The position numbers were made by a program, and so were the translations under genes. Shown one piece after another: positions 9,584-19,098 of a stretch of 64,000 nt of DNA. Location: NCBI RefSeq assembly GCF_021462285.1, contig NZ_CP082788.1:1-64000 (forward strand), written 5' to 3'. This DNA is from Serratia entomophila (GTDB lineage Bacteria; Pseudomonadota; Gammaproteobacteria; Enterobacterales; Enterobacteriaceae). A model generated the notes under the pieces. The model saw nothing but the letters and a program-made list of their open reading frames with translations, searched no databases and was not told where the DNA came from. The stretch's first letter is position 1. The number at the start of each line of letters is the position of its first letter.

Positions 9584-9712
9584 ATGTGTGTGACAACGTT
9601 TTGGCCTCGTTTTAAACAATCATTTTTTCACTATCCCATCACCCATATCATTATTTACACCGCGCTGTTTTGGACCGTTGCCGCCTCAGTCGCCCTACAA
9701 ATTTGGAGCTAG
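9584..9712 (+). CDS. Small membrane peptide between traU and traW (TraV position)
   Basis: A 42-codon gene. The ATG at 9584 follows an excellent AAGGAGAA ribosome site and the TAG at 9710-9712 lies 2 bp before the traW start. The peptide has a basic, aromatic N-terminus and one hydrophobic segment (about residues 19-40), predicting a single-pass inner-membrane peptide. IncI1 R64 has the small gene traV in the same slot. Support is spacing, ribosome site and hydrophobicity; no similarity was tested. Confidence 0.6.
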   Translation: MCVTTFWPRFKQSFFHYPITHIIIYTALFWTVAASVALQIWS

Positions 9713-9714
9713 TC

Positions 9715-10941
9715 ATGTTTTGGACTCGTCAACATCCCTGTCAACTTAGCCTGCTGACCGTACTGGTGCTAGCTGCATATCTGCCAGGCAAAGCAGTAGC
9801 CTATCCCGTTGAAGTGATGAGCAGCCTGCCAGTCGAAACGCAGGTGGCGCCAGCGCTTGGGACCATAAACGGTACATTGTCAGAGATCGCCGGTACGCAG
9901 CACCAGGTCGGCGCCGCTATCAACCAGAACGGTGGCAAAGTTGCCGCACAGATTGAACAGGCAGCCCAGGCACAGCGGGATCAGGACATATTCGCCCGGC
10001 AGACCGAACGATTGGAACAAGCCCGGCGTACCTACAACGTTCCTGACAGCATCTGTACCGAATCCGGTTCAGGCATGGCCGCTCAGGTGCAAAGCGGTGC
10101 CCGGGCTCGCCAAGGCGCCTTGGCCAGCGGCAGTGGGATCAGTAACAGTACCATTCGTCAGGGTGTTACCTCACCGACCCCTCCTCCGGAGCAGACACAA
10201 TTCCGAACGGCCGCAATACATGCTGACTACTGTGATGCCACGGATTTTTCGGCATACGGTGGAACAGCCTTATGCAAAGGCATCTCCGATTTACCTGGTG
10301 GGGACAAGAGACTAACAGCCTTGTTGGATGGTGCGGGTCAGGAAGGGAAAGCACCGGACTTGACCTTCAACCAACAGCAAACCGATGCGGCAATGGCCTA
10401 TACCCTCAACAGTGCACCGGCAACTGCAGGTAAACAGCTGGGAAAAGGTGAAGTCAAAACAACATCGGGTCAACAGTACATTGGGATCATGACGCAATAC
10501 GAAGCTGTGAACTCTGCTGCCCGGGAGCCGATGTTAGCCATGGTTGCCGCCAGCCAGCCCAATGACGCGACCCGTGATGTATTGAAAGAAACGCTGCAGA
10601 CCCCGTCTGCAGCTGCGTACTTTGGACGCACTGCATCGGAGGAAGCACAACGTAGCGGCATGATGTCCGAACGTGAGTTTGAGCAGTTCGAAGTAGGCAG
10701 ACGTTATGCCAATACGGACTACCAAACTGACCTGCAGGCGATGGATGGGGATAATTTAGCGCGTGAGTCTATACGGATCCAATCACTGCAGAACTGGTTA
10801 TTACTGGGGATAAAGCAGCAGCTGCAGAAGAATAATATTCTGCAAGGCCAGCAGCTGTCTCTCTCAGCAACAGAAAACTATCGCCCGCAACTGCAGGCAA
10901 AAATGCGTGAAGTAAGTGCAGGAGCGGCCCGTCATGACTGA
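9715..10941 (+). CDS. traW: TraW, exported conjugation protein
   Basis: 408 aa from ATG 9715; a longer frame reading from a TTG at 9670 would overlap the small upstream gene and is rejected. A signal peptide of about 26 residues (cleavage near AVA-Y) precedes a helical, Gln/Ala-rich region (residues 50-130) and a C-terminal half with paired Cys (near residues 104, 164 and 175). TraW of IncI/IncL-M plasmids has this export signal and size and has been compared with IcmX. The stop overlaps the traX start by 8 bp. Confidence 0.78.
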   Translation: MFWTRQHPCQLSLLTVLVLAAYLPGKAVAYPVEVMSSLPVETQVAPALGTINGTLSEIAGTQHQVGAAINQNGGKVAAQIEQAAQAQRDQDIFARQTERLEQARRTYNVPDSICTESGSGMAAQVQSGARARQGALASGSGISNSTIRQGVTSPTPPPEQTQFRTAAIHADYCDATDFSAYGGTALCKGISDLPGGDKRLTALLDGAGQEGKAPDLTFNQQQTDAAMAYTLNSAPATAGKQLGKGEVKTTSGQQYIGIMTQYEAVNSAAREPMLAMVAASQPNDATRDVLKETLQTPSAAAYFGRTASEEAQRSGMMSEREFEQFEVGRRYANTDYQTDLQAMDGDNLARESIRIQSLQNWLLLGIKQQLQKNNILQGQQLSLSATENYRPQLQAKMREVSAGAARHD

Positions 10942-11497
10942 GAAAAACGAGAAAACGCCCCCGCACTGGAGGCGTCGCGTAGGTAAAGGGGCGTATTACA
11001 CCGCCAACATTTTTTTGCCACTTTCAGAACTGCGATACACCGCCACGAAAATCGGCCCTTCGGTGATTAACCACCTCAAACGAGCTCGTTACCTCACGCC
11101 ATCCTATCAATTGGACAAAAAACTGAGGGAGCCAGTGCTGTGCTTTGACGACGCCGTCGCAGCCAGCGGAATTTCGATTGAGATGTTGATAAAGCGCTTC
11201 CACCGCCGAAAACAACTTTGTCTGGTTCTTTCGGCGGTACCGGCATTACTGATCGTCAGTGTCATGCTGGTCATTCTGGCCAGCAACATCTACACGCCTC
11301 TGTTACTGGCCAAAACGTTAGCCCTGGTGTTATCCCTCCTGTCATTAGCCGCAATACCCTTCGTTCAGGCTCTTACCTGCTCCTGGCGTCTGTGGCAACT
11401 CAGGGAACATCGTGTATCTCATCAAGAGCGCGGTGGATTTAAGGACTTTTTGGCAGAAAATCACTGGTTTAAAACAACGCTTTCTCTTCGGCAGTAA
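10934..11497 (+). CDS. traX: TraX, membrane protein of the transfer system
   Basis: 187 aa from ATG 10934, which overlaps the end of traW. A basic N-terminal 95 residues are followed by two adjacent hydrophobic segments (about residues 93-118 and 122-145) and a short C-terminal cytoplasmic tail. Order and size agree with TraX of R64-like plasmids; its exact role is unknown. It precedes traY by 64 bp. Confidence 0.72.
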   Translation: MTEKNEKTPPHWRRRVGKGAYYTANIFLPLSELRYTATKIGPSVINHLKRARYLTPSYQLDKKLREPVLCFDDAVAASGISIEMLIKRFHRRKQLCLVLSAVPALLIVSVMLVILASNIYTPLLLAKTLALVLSLLSLAAIPFVQALTCSWRLWQLREHRVSHQERGGFKDFLAENHWFKTTLSLRQ

Positions 11498-11561
11498 TCT
11501 GCAGGTATCACCTTTCCTTCCTGGCAACCGCCAGGCAAATGCCTACAAAAACGAGCATCCT

Positions 11562-13706
11562 ATGAAAGCCATACGAAAATTGATGGCCGGCGCTTTGCTG
11601 TGCCTGTTTACGGCCAGTGCCTGGGCCGATACCGCGGTCAGTTTTGACACTATCGAACAAGCAGCCAAACGGTCGAGTGACCTGTCTCGCCAAATTCTGG
11701 TTATGATATTCGGTGACGTTGTCACCAATCCGTTATCAACTGAATCCAGCATGATCGGTCAGCTATTCTTTGTATTTAACGGAATAGTCATGGCCATTGC
11801 TGTCGTCTGGTTCCTGTTGGTCACGGTCAAACATCTGGTACAAGCCGGACAGCACGGGAAAATATTTAACCAGGGTAGCTCAATGGTCGGCCCTGTCACG
11901 ACGACTGCCGGGTTTCTAACGCTGGTACCTACCGTTTCTGGCTGGTCTTTGGCTCAACTCATTTTTCTTTGGGCCGCCTCTATCATGGGGATAGGCAGCG
12001 CCAATGTAGTCACCGATCGAATTGTAGATTTGTTGGAGGAAGGTTACTCCCTGGTGGTACAACCCGTTGCACCCCAGACAGTGAGTGCTGCCCGGGCAAT
12101 TTACGAAATGAATTTATGCATGTATGGGATTAATACCGAACTCAACAGCATGTACCAACAGTATGGTCAGGGTGGTACGCCACTGATGAGCATCAAGTCG
12201 CTACCGGACGGTTTTGAGATTGGCAATGGTAGTGCGTTGTGTGGTTCCGCACGGTTGCCGGAAAGCCTGGCTGACCAAACTACCAGTTGGCTATTCCCCG
12301 TTCCCGTGAACACCGACAGCATTATCAATGCTCAGCGCAGTGCCATGAACGAGATGCAAAACACATTATCACAGGGGGCGTCACAGTTTGTTTCAGCTCT
12401 GGTCAACAAGCAGGTTAATGGCAGTGGAGCATTACCGGACGCAGAAACCGACATCCAGAAAGCGGCACGAGCCTATGAAGACAGAATAAATCAGGCATTG
12501 AAAGCACAAGGGCAATCCGATGAGTTGGCTTCTGTTCTCTCGGCACAACTGAAAAAAAATGGTTGGCTGGCTCTCGGTTCCTGGTACCAAACGTTTGCCA
12601 CGGCCAATAATAAATTCAACGACGCAGTCCAATTAAAACCGGTTATTTCAGGTATGTCGGGCCTTGGTGACTTGGGAGCAAGTGACAGCTATGCCAGTAT
12701 AAAAACAGCCTATAAAGCACAACTCCAGAATTCCCCTTATACACCTCCATTAGGGACTCAAGGAGCTAAAGACACTCAACAAGCTATTGATGCATCTGAC
12801 CCAAGTGCAGTATTTGTTGGTTTATTTAAATCACCGATTCAAAGACTAGCTAATAACATCGCAACTTCAGACATAGGAAACTCATCATCTAGCAATGGCC
12901 AAATGAATCCTCTTTTGAAAATGAAGTTTATTGGCGACATGACATTGGGCGGAGCCGAAGCTACATTGGCATTATTCACGTCAGCAAAAGTGGCTGCTGC
13001 ATTATCGACCAAAGGTTTTTGGGGGAGCGTTATAGGGGTTTTCTCTGCTAATGCAACTGAAGGGTTTTCTGCTTTCCTAGAGGCTATATCTCCGATAGTT
13101 TACTTTATCATTTTCATCTTGTTCGGAATTGGAATAAGTCTTTCAATATACCTGCCTTTTATACCATTTATTTTTTGGATAGCTGCAGCAGCAAACTGGC
13201 TTGTCAGTGTACTGGTTGGTGCTACTGGTGGTACGTTATGGGCTGCAACGCATATAGGTTCAGAAGGTGACAAAGGTCATCGCTCATCATATGGATATGT
13301 TTTCCTGATTGATGTAATGATTAGACCGATGCTTATGGTCTTCGGATTCGTGTTTGCAAGTATAGTAGTCGTTGCCCTTGGAACTCTGTTAAATCTAATG
13401 TTCGGATCAACCATTGCGAACGTCCAAGCTAATTCAATGACAGGGTTAGCGTCAGTAATCGGTATCTTGATGGTTTATGCGAGGATATGTACGACTACAG
13501 TGACTAGAGTATTCAGCTTACAAGTAACAATGCCAGACTATATCATTTCATGGCTAGGAGGGCGTGAAGCTGCAAGTATATTAGGCGGAATGGCTGAATC
13601 AGCAAAAAACATTTTTGCTGGTTTTTCACATGGACTACAGAGATCGCCTGGTGTAAAATTCAATCATAAAGGTTCAAACAATGAACAGGGAGACGGAATA
13701 AAATGA
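11562..13706 (+). CDS. traY: TraY, DotA-like polytopic inner-membrane protein with AT-rich 3' half
   Basis: 714 aa from ATG 11562; the first about 22 residues are a signal peptide (ASAWA-D). Several membrane segments lie at residues 70-92, 115-150 and in a C-terminal group (about 500-640), as in TraY/DotA. In R64, TraY in the donor is the target recognised by the recipient's ExcA, giving entry-exclusion specificity. From about 12640 onward the base composition shifts to AT-rich with A/T-ending codons, unlike the first 1 kb, and this continues through excA. It overlaps excA by 4 bp (ATGA). Confidence 0.87.
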   Translation: MKAIRKLMAGALLCLFTASAWADTAVSFDTIEQAAKRSSDLSRQILVMIFGDVVTNPLSTESSMIGQLFFVFNGIVMAIAVVWFLLVTVKHLVQAGQHGKIFNQGSSMVGPVTTTAGFLTLVPTVSGWSLAQLIFLWAASIMGIGSANVVTDRIVDLLEEGYSLVVQPVAPQTVSAARAIYEMNLCMYGINTELNSMYQQYGQGGTPLMSIKSLPDGFEIGNGSALCGSARLPESLADQTTSWLFPVPVNTDSIINAQRSAMNEMQNTLSQGASQFVSALVNKQVNGSGALPDAETDIQKAARAYEDRINQALKAQGQSDELASVLSAQLKKNGWLALGSWYQTFATANNKFNDAVQLKPVISGMSGLGDLGASDSYASIKTAYKAQLQNSPYTPPLGTQGAKDTQQAIDASDPSAVFVGLFKSPIQRLANNIATSDIGNSSSSNGQMNPLLKMKFIGDMTLGGAEATLALFTSAKVAAALSTKGFWGSVIGVFSANATEGFSAFLEAISPIVYFIIFILFGIGISLSIYLPFIPFIFWIAAAANWLVSVLVGATGGTLWAATHIGSEGDKGHRSSYGYVFLIDVMIRPMLMVFGFVFASIVVVALGTLLNLMFGSTIANVQANSMTGLASVIGILMVYARICTTTVTRVFSLQVTMPDYIISWLGGREAASILGGMAESAKNIFAGFSHGLQRSPGVKFNHKGSNNEQGDGIK

Positions 13707-14284
13707 CAAAAACACAACTCTACTTAAAATCTTTCTATCTAATGTTTTCATTATGTGCAGGAGCATTTTTTATACTTTCCTCTTTGGTTTTGTTCATTGT
13801 ATCAGATGCACGGAGCAACCCAGCATGGCCGATTTTTTCTCTAGCTATTGGCGCAATCCTAATTTACTCATTTTATCGCACCCTTAAAAAATCAAAAGAA
13901 AAGACAGAAAACATCATAAATAGCTACATCTGTAATAATTTCATGCCTACGAATGGATATGAAATCAAAATATTAGATATTGGTAAGTACGTAGGGATTG
14001 ATATAAAAAACGGCACAATACTATTGTTATCTACAACAGATTCAATTTTCAAAGGTGTTAGCACCTCAGAGCTGACTGGATATGAGTGCAGAGGAAATAT
14101 GCTTACATTGAAGTTCAATAATGTTTATCTTCCTTACTTCAAAATTCATACGGGTAGTGAAAGCAAATGTATGGATTTTGGTCATAAGTTGGATGTTATT
14201 CTTTCCTCATCTTATCGTCCAGAGAATGAGTCAGGTAATAATTTTGGTGAATTTGTGCGAAACAAATCACTAGCGTACTCATAA
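13703..14284 (+). CDS. excA: ExcA-like entry-exclusion membrane protein
   Basis: 193 aa, strongly AT-rich, starting within the traY stop (ATGA). Two hydrophobic segments (about residues 10-33 and 43-58) are followed by a cytoplasmic domain of about 130 residues. This is the topology and gene position of ExcA in IncI1 and IncL/M plasmids, which blocks entry of related plasmids by acting against the incoming TraY. Sequence alone does not prove specificity; position after traY and before trbA makes the call reasonable. Confidence 0.7.
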   Translation: MTKTQLYLKSFYLMFSLCAGAFFILSSLVLFIVSDARSNPAWPIFSLAIGAILIYSFYRTLKKSKEKTENIINSYICNNFMPTNGYEIKILDIGKYVGIDIKNGTILLLSTTDSIFKGVSTSELTGYECRGNMLTLKFNNVYLPYFKIHTGSESKCMDFGHKLDVILSSSYRPENESGNNFGEFVRNKSLAYS

Positions 14285-14313
14285 CCAACAAATAATTAAC
14301 AACTTTATTATTA

Positions 14314-14338
14314 AGCGCCCTAACCGGCGCTTTTTCTT
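14314..14338 (+). terminator. Rho-independent terminator after excA
   Basis: AGCGCC (14314-14319), 6-nt loop, GGCGCT (14326-14331) followed by TTTTCTTT. It closes the traY-excA end of the tra operon before trbA. Confidence 0.85.
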
Positions 14339-14421
14339 TGTTCAAAAAACCTCTCTTTGGTGTAACTACACTATCATAGTCCGCACGGCCTCCTGCGGGC
14401 ATATTTTCATATGGAAATTAT

Positions 14422-15732
14422 ATGACAGCGAGAACAGCCGCTCCACCTCATAAAGGTCAGGAACACGGCCTCATGGCTTTTCTGATCTTTTTCATGATTT
14501 GCTTTTTAATGTGGATATACCAACCTCCCATCATGTATGGAAGTTGCTGGGTTATATATCAACTCTGGTCTCTCTGGGACTTCCCGCGCACCCACAGTTA
14601 TGTTGCTGAACGATTGAACTTATTAGCCTGGGCGGCAAATCGCGTTAACGACCTCAGCTGGAGCGAGTTTATTAACGTGATGAACAAAACTGCCGGCATT
14701 TTATTAGTACCGTTATCAGTGATTGTTGTAGGGGGCATGGTTGCAGTTCGCAATCACGCAAGTAACCGAACACGAAGAGATATTAATGTATATTCCCTAC
14801 CTAAAATTATGGCTCAGTTCTCTCCCAATATTGTACCTGCCCTATGCTACGGCGATAAAGAAACGCAACTGCTGAACTGTGACCCTCCAGAGCATCGAAG
14901 CGCACAGTCACCGGAAGAGTTTGCCAAACAACACCAGTTGGTGATTGGGGAACGTCTTGATCATGAACGAGCTCGCATCGTCTTTGAACAGCAACTGGGC
15001 ACCCCACTCAATGATGCATCCAGTTTTAACCCCCATGAACGTGCCCTAGTCGCTGCTTTCGGGCTTCAGGCATTTCTAAAGGATCGCAAGGGAGCAGAGA
15101 AACTGCTGGATAGCTTGAACCGGTCTTGCCTCATCAAAAGCCGGCGCGATAAAGGGAAAAAGGGATATCCGATTTTAGGTCTGGCGACGAACGCGTTCGA
15201 ACGCGTCATTAATACCCCGGAGGCAAAAGTATGGATTGGTCGACACAGCACTACCCGAACCGCTTTGTTCGCTTTACATGACCAAGATTTACGTCTTCCC
15301 GGGCCGCGCTTCCGTTGGCTAAAAGGCCTCGATCGCACATTGTGGTATGCCTTAACCTCAACCGGCCGGCCGAAAGTCTTTGTGGAAGGTGCTGGCGTTA
15401 TCGCCGTTTCTAAGTGGGAAACCCTGATTGGTACAGTATCAGAACGACTGAAAGTTACGATCCCCATACCAGTGAGTCGAATGGACAAGGCAATCTATGG
15501 TTTGGAGATTGACCTGCGTGGTGTTGGGTTAACCCTTGAAGAAAGAACAGCTACCGAGCCCACTGAAAGCACACCAGATGCTGACTTGGAAGAGGATATG
15601 GGAGATGTGGTGGTTTTACGCAATCAGGAAACCGTTATGCCCATCCCCCCCATTGCTACAGCGCACTCGCCTGAGCAACAACCCGTCAAAACACGCACAT
15701 TCACTCGCCCCAGAACACAACGTCCGTCTTAA
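14422..15732 (+). CDS. trbA: TrbA, IcmP/DotM-like coupling-complex protein
   Basis: 436 aa. Two N-terminal membrane segments (about residues 17-35 and 90-108) precede a cytoplasmic domain of about 270 residues containing the charged helical region typical of IcmP/DotM, then a Pro/Thr/Arg tail. In Dot/Icm systems DotM partners with the ATPase DotL; here trbC, the DotL equivalent, is two genes downstream. It follows the terminator at 14314 and probably has its own promoter in the 85-bp gap. Confidence 0.85.
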   Translation: MTARTAAPPHKGQEHGLMAFLIFFMICFLMWIYQPPIMYGSCWVIYQLWSLWDFPRTHSYVAERLNLLAWAANRVNDLSWSEFINVMNKTAGILLVPLSVIVVGGMVAVRNHASNRTRRDINVYSLPKIMAQFSPNIVPALCYGDKETQLLNCDPPEHRSAQSPEEFAKQHQLVIGERLDHERARIVFEQQLGTPLNDASSFNPHERALVAAFGLQAFLKDRKGAEKLLDSLNRSCLIKSRRDKGKKGYPILGLATNAFERVINTPEAKVWIGRHSTTRTALFALHDQDLRLPGPRFRWLKGLDRTLWYALTSTGRPKVFVEGAGVIAVSKWETLIGTVSERLKVTIPIPVSRMDKAIYGLEIDLRGVGLTLEERTATEPTESTPDADLEEDMGDVVVLRNQETVMPIPPIATAHSPEQQPVKTRTFTRPRTQRPS

Positions 15733-15744
15733 CAGGAAAAATCC

Positions 15745-16743
15745 ATGAATACTCATTTTACTGCATCCCTGCAGGGTAAAACCCTGTCTGTGTACTCACG
15801 CAAATCAGGCAATGACCAGGCCATCGCCATTCTTGAACTGGGTTCACACTCTCGTTTTTATATTAAAGAAAGCGACGTCTACCACGATAGTCGTGATCTG
15901 AACCAAGCTATCATCCATCACGGAGCGTCCTCTGATGATGCCCAGACAATATTACGCGCTATAAATGCAGCCGTACTTCGCCAGCGCGATAAACACATTC
16001 AACGAGGGAAACTGGCTGCCAGTGTCATTCTCGGTGCTGCCGTTGCAATAGCCTTCGTCACTGCCTGGAACCATGGAGCCTCTGCTACCATTACTCCACT
16101 GGTACCTCTGAGCCAACAACAGGCGGTTCAAGCGCCTGTGATATCTGTCCCTAATTCACAACCGTCCCCTGCAGAAAGATTGTCCGTAGATTCGGCACCG
16201 ACCAGCCGCCAGGCTGAACCTGCAGTCGAGCCCCCGAAAACCGCCGACTATCAAAAAACAGCTGAGATTTTGCGTAAAACTGCCCAAAGTGGCCAATACA
16301 CGATCGCACTGTCCTCAGGTCACGCACGCACGCTGTATGTGTTTGCTGACCCGTTGTGTCACAACTGTCAGATTATTGAACCCGCGTTAGAAGCCCTATC
16401 AGAGAAGTACAATATTGAAGTTTTCCCGGTAACCCTCGTTGGTAAGCAACAGACCCTTAACCTGGTGAGTCCTATCTTGTGCAAGGCCCCAGCGGCGCGG
16501 CTGGCACTATGGAAATCGCTGTTCCGCGCAGACGCTGGGTTAGCGCCTGGTGAAAACGCCTCACAATCTGCGTCATGTGAAGCAGGGGAAACCGCCGTCG
16601 CCAAAAATGACGTTGCCTTTGATTACTACACCCTCCCTGGCACCCCGTCCTTATTGGCAGATGATGGTCGTTACATCCCCCTGCAGTCCCTGAAAAGTGA
16701 CGATGCACTGGAAACCTTCCTAAATTCAGCAGTATCCCGGTAA
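15745..16743 (+). CDS. trbB: TrbB, DsbC/thioredoxin-fold protein with CHNC motif
   Basis: 332 aa. One membrane segment near residues 92-110 is followed by a Pro/Ala linker and a thioredoxin-like domain (about residues 185-330). Its redox motif is Cys-His-Asn-Cys (ADPLCHNC), and a cis-Pro type loop follows (GTPSLL). The protein is probably anchored in the inner membrane with the disulfide isomerase/oxidase domain in the periplasm. There it may fold Cys-containing transfer proteins. TrbB of IncI/IncL-M plasmids has the same fold. It sits 12 bp after trbA. Confidence 0.85.
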   Translation: MNTHFTASLQGKTLSVYSRKSGNDQAIAILELGSHSRFYIKESDVYHDSRDLNQAIIHHGASSDDAQTILRAINAAVLRQRDKHIQRGKLAASVILGAAVAIAFVTAWNHGASATITPLVPLSQQQAVQAPVISVPNSQPSPAERLSVDSAPTSRQAEPAVEPPKTADYQKTAEILRKTAQSGQYTIALSSGHARTLYVFADPLCHNCQIIEPALEALSEKYNIEVFPVTLVGKQQTLNLVSPILCKAPAARLALWKSLFRADAGLAPGENASQSASCEAGETAVAKNDVAFDYYTLPGTPSLLADDGRYIPLQSLKSDDALETFLNSAVSR

Positions 16744-16780
16744 CACCTACCCTCTGCTTTTTCCCTGATTGAGGTTACTC

Positions 16781-18958
16781 ATGTCACGCCCTGTAGAAGT
16801 CGACCCGCGCCGGGTGCGCAGGCCGCTAGGCTATACCTTTATAAATGATGCGTTACTTTCTCCGATGGGGGTTCAACTCAGTCTGCTAGCTGGCTTAATT
16901 GCGGGTTTCGTTATGCCAGCCACACTGTTGCTTACCGTCCCCGGGTTGCTACTTCTGGTCATGCTATTTGCCGATCGTCCGTTTCGTATGCCATTACGCA
17001 TGCCAACAGACATTGGCGGCATGGATCTAACCACAGAACGTGAAATGCCCAAGTACCGTAAAGGCCTGGGCGGTTTTTTCCGGTATGTGGTTCGCACCCG
17101 CAAATATATGCCGGCTGCCGGTGTCATGTGCCTTGGGTACGCCCGCGGTAAAGGTTTGGCACGAGAGCTCTGGCTGACGTTGGACGACGCTTTGCGGCAT
17201 ATGCTGTTATTGGCCACCACGGGCTCGGGTAAAACCGAAGCCCTCTTATCGGTTTTTCTGAACTCCATATGCTGGGGACGCGGTATCTGTTATTCAGACG
17301 GTAAGGGCCAGAATACACTGGCCTTCGCCATGTGGTCTCTGGCTCGTCGCTTTGGTCGTGAAGATGACTTCTACGTGTTGAACTTCATGACCGGTGGGAC
17401 AGACAAGCTGTTGCAGCTGCTGCTCAATGATAAAAAACGGCAACCTTCAAACACCATCAATCTGTTCGGAACCGCTAACACAACGTTTATCATCCAACTT
17501 ATGGAGTCCATGTTACCCCCCGCCGGTAGTGGCGATCAGGGTTGGCAGGACAAGGCAAAATCAATGCTGTCAGCCTTGGTCTATGCCATCTATTACAAAT
17601 GCAAACGAGAAAAACGCCGGATCTCGCAGAAGGTCATCCAGGAGTATTTGCCCCTGCGAAAACTCGCAGATCTCTATCAGGAAGCTAAACGAGACGGATG
17701 GCACCGTGAGGCATACAACCCGCTGGAGAATTACTTCAACACATTAGCGGGCTTTCGTATTGAGTTGATTAGCAAGCCATCGGAGTGGGAACAAGGGGTA
17801 TATGACCAACACGGCTATCTGATCCAGCAGTTCAACCGCATGCTGACCATGTTTAACGATCTCTATGGCCACATTTTCTCAACCGATGCCGGCGATATTG
17901 ATATTGAAGATGTACTGCACAACGATCGCATCCTCTGCACGACCATACCCGCACTGGAACTATCCAAGGGCGAGGCATCCAATATCGGTAAACTGTACAT
18001 TTCAGCCATCCGCATGACCATGGCCAGAGACCTGGGCTGCGAGCTCGAAGGGATGATGAACGATGTGCTGATCGTTAAGAAATACAGTGGCAAGTTCCCT
18101 TACCCGATCGCCATGGATGAGTTAGGTGCCTACTTTGGTCCGGGCATGGACAACTTGGCAAGTCAGATGCGAAGTCTGGGGTACATGCTCATTGTCTCCG
18201 CCCAGGATATTCAGCGGTTTATCGCTGAACACAAAGGCGAATACATGACCGTGAACGCGAACCTGCTGACCAAGTGGTTTATGACACTCCAGGACGAAAA
18301 GGACACATTCGAACTGGCCAGGATCACCGGCGGTAAAGGGTATTATGCCGAGCTGGGTTCGGTAGAGCAGGCGGGCGGGTTCATCACGCCCAACTACGAA
18401 GATGCAGCCAATAACTACATTCGCGAGAAAGATAGGCTAGACCTGGGGGATTTGAAAGACATGAGCCCTGGTGAAGGTATGATTTCCTTTAAAAGTGCGC
18501 TGGTACCGAGTAATGCCATTTATATCCCGGACGATCAGAAAATGACGTCTGCACTGCCAATGCGTATCAATCGTTTCATCGATGTTGAAACCCCCACTGA
18601 AGCTGAGTTATTTGCATTAAATCCGTCATTGAAACGCAAACTGCCACCAACTGCACAAGAGGTCGACGGTATTCTTCAACGACTCGATTTAGCGGTCGAT
18701 ACAACCGCGTCTGTCGGCATCATGGATCCTGTACTCAAACGTGTCGCTGCAGTGGCACTCGACCTGGACAACCGCGCCGACGTCAGTTATTCACCAGCCC
18801 AGCGCGGTGTGTTGCTGTTTGAAGCAGCCAGAGAGGCACTGCATAAAAACAAACGCAAATGGCGCCAGTTACCGACACCACCAAAACCTATCCGCGTATC
18901 AAAAGAAGTCGCACAGTCATTGGCGAACGCCGGCACAAACGAAATCACTTTCCGCTAA
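16781..18958 (+). CDS. trbC: TrbC, IcmO/DotL-like type IV coupling ATPase
   Basis: 725 aa from ATG 16781; an upstream TTG at 16769 would add only 4 residues. Hydrophobic segments at about residues 27-65 anchor the protein. Walker A (GSGKT) is at residues 148-152 and Walker B (MDELGAYF) at about 444-451. This class links the relaxosome to the secretion channel. The C-terminal 170 residues are likely the adaptor-binding part. Length is close to that of DotL/TrbC (about 760 aa). Confidence 0.92.
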   Translation: MSRPVEVDPRRVRRPLGYTFINDALLSPMGVQLSLLAGLIAGFVMPATLLLTVPGLLLLVMLFADRPFRMPLRMPTDIGGMDLTTEREMPKYRKGLGGFFRYVVRTRKYMPAAGVMCLGYARGKGLARELWLTLDDALRHMLLLATTGSGKTEALLSVFLNSICWGRGICYSDGKGQNTLAFAMWSLARRFGREDDFYVLNFMTGGTDKLLQLLLNDKKRQPSNTINLFGTANTTFIIQLMESMLPPAGSGDQGWQDKAKSMLSALVYAIYYKCKREKRRISQKVIQEYLPLRKLADLYQEAKRDGWHREAYNPLENYFNTLAGFRIELISKPSEWEQGVYDQHGYLIQQFNRMLTMFNDLYGHIFSTDAGDIDIEDVLHNDRILCTTIPALELSKGEASNIGKLYISAIRMTMARDLGCELEGMMNDVLIVKKYSGKFPYPIAMDELGAYFGPGMDNLASQMRSLGYMLIVSAQDIQRFIAEHKGEYMTVNANLLTKWFMTLQDEKDTFELARITGGKGYYAELGSVEQAGGFITPNYEDAANNYIREKDRLDLGDLKDMSPGEGMISFKSALVPSNAIYIPDDQKMTSALPMRINRFIDVETPTEAELFALNPSLKRKLPPTAQEVDGILQRLDLAVDTTASVGIMDPVLKRVAAVALDLDNRADVSYSPAQRGVLLFEAAREALHKNKRKWRQLPTPPKPIRVSKEVAQSLANAGTNEITFR

Positions 18959-19098
18959 AGAGGGGCAGTTTGGATATCGAAAATTATTGTACGGTAAGCC
19001 TGATTTTTATGTCGCAATAGGGTGTACCCCTGCCCAGTCGGTGTTTACCTAGTGTTTTGGGCTAATGAGAAATCCAAACCGACCCCAGAGAGAATTAC

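Noticed and set aside
9670..9714. Longer N-terminus for TraW from TTG 9670
   Set aside because: It would overlap the small membrane gene and hide a typical signal peptide starting at ATG 9715.
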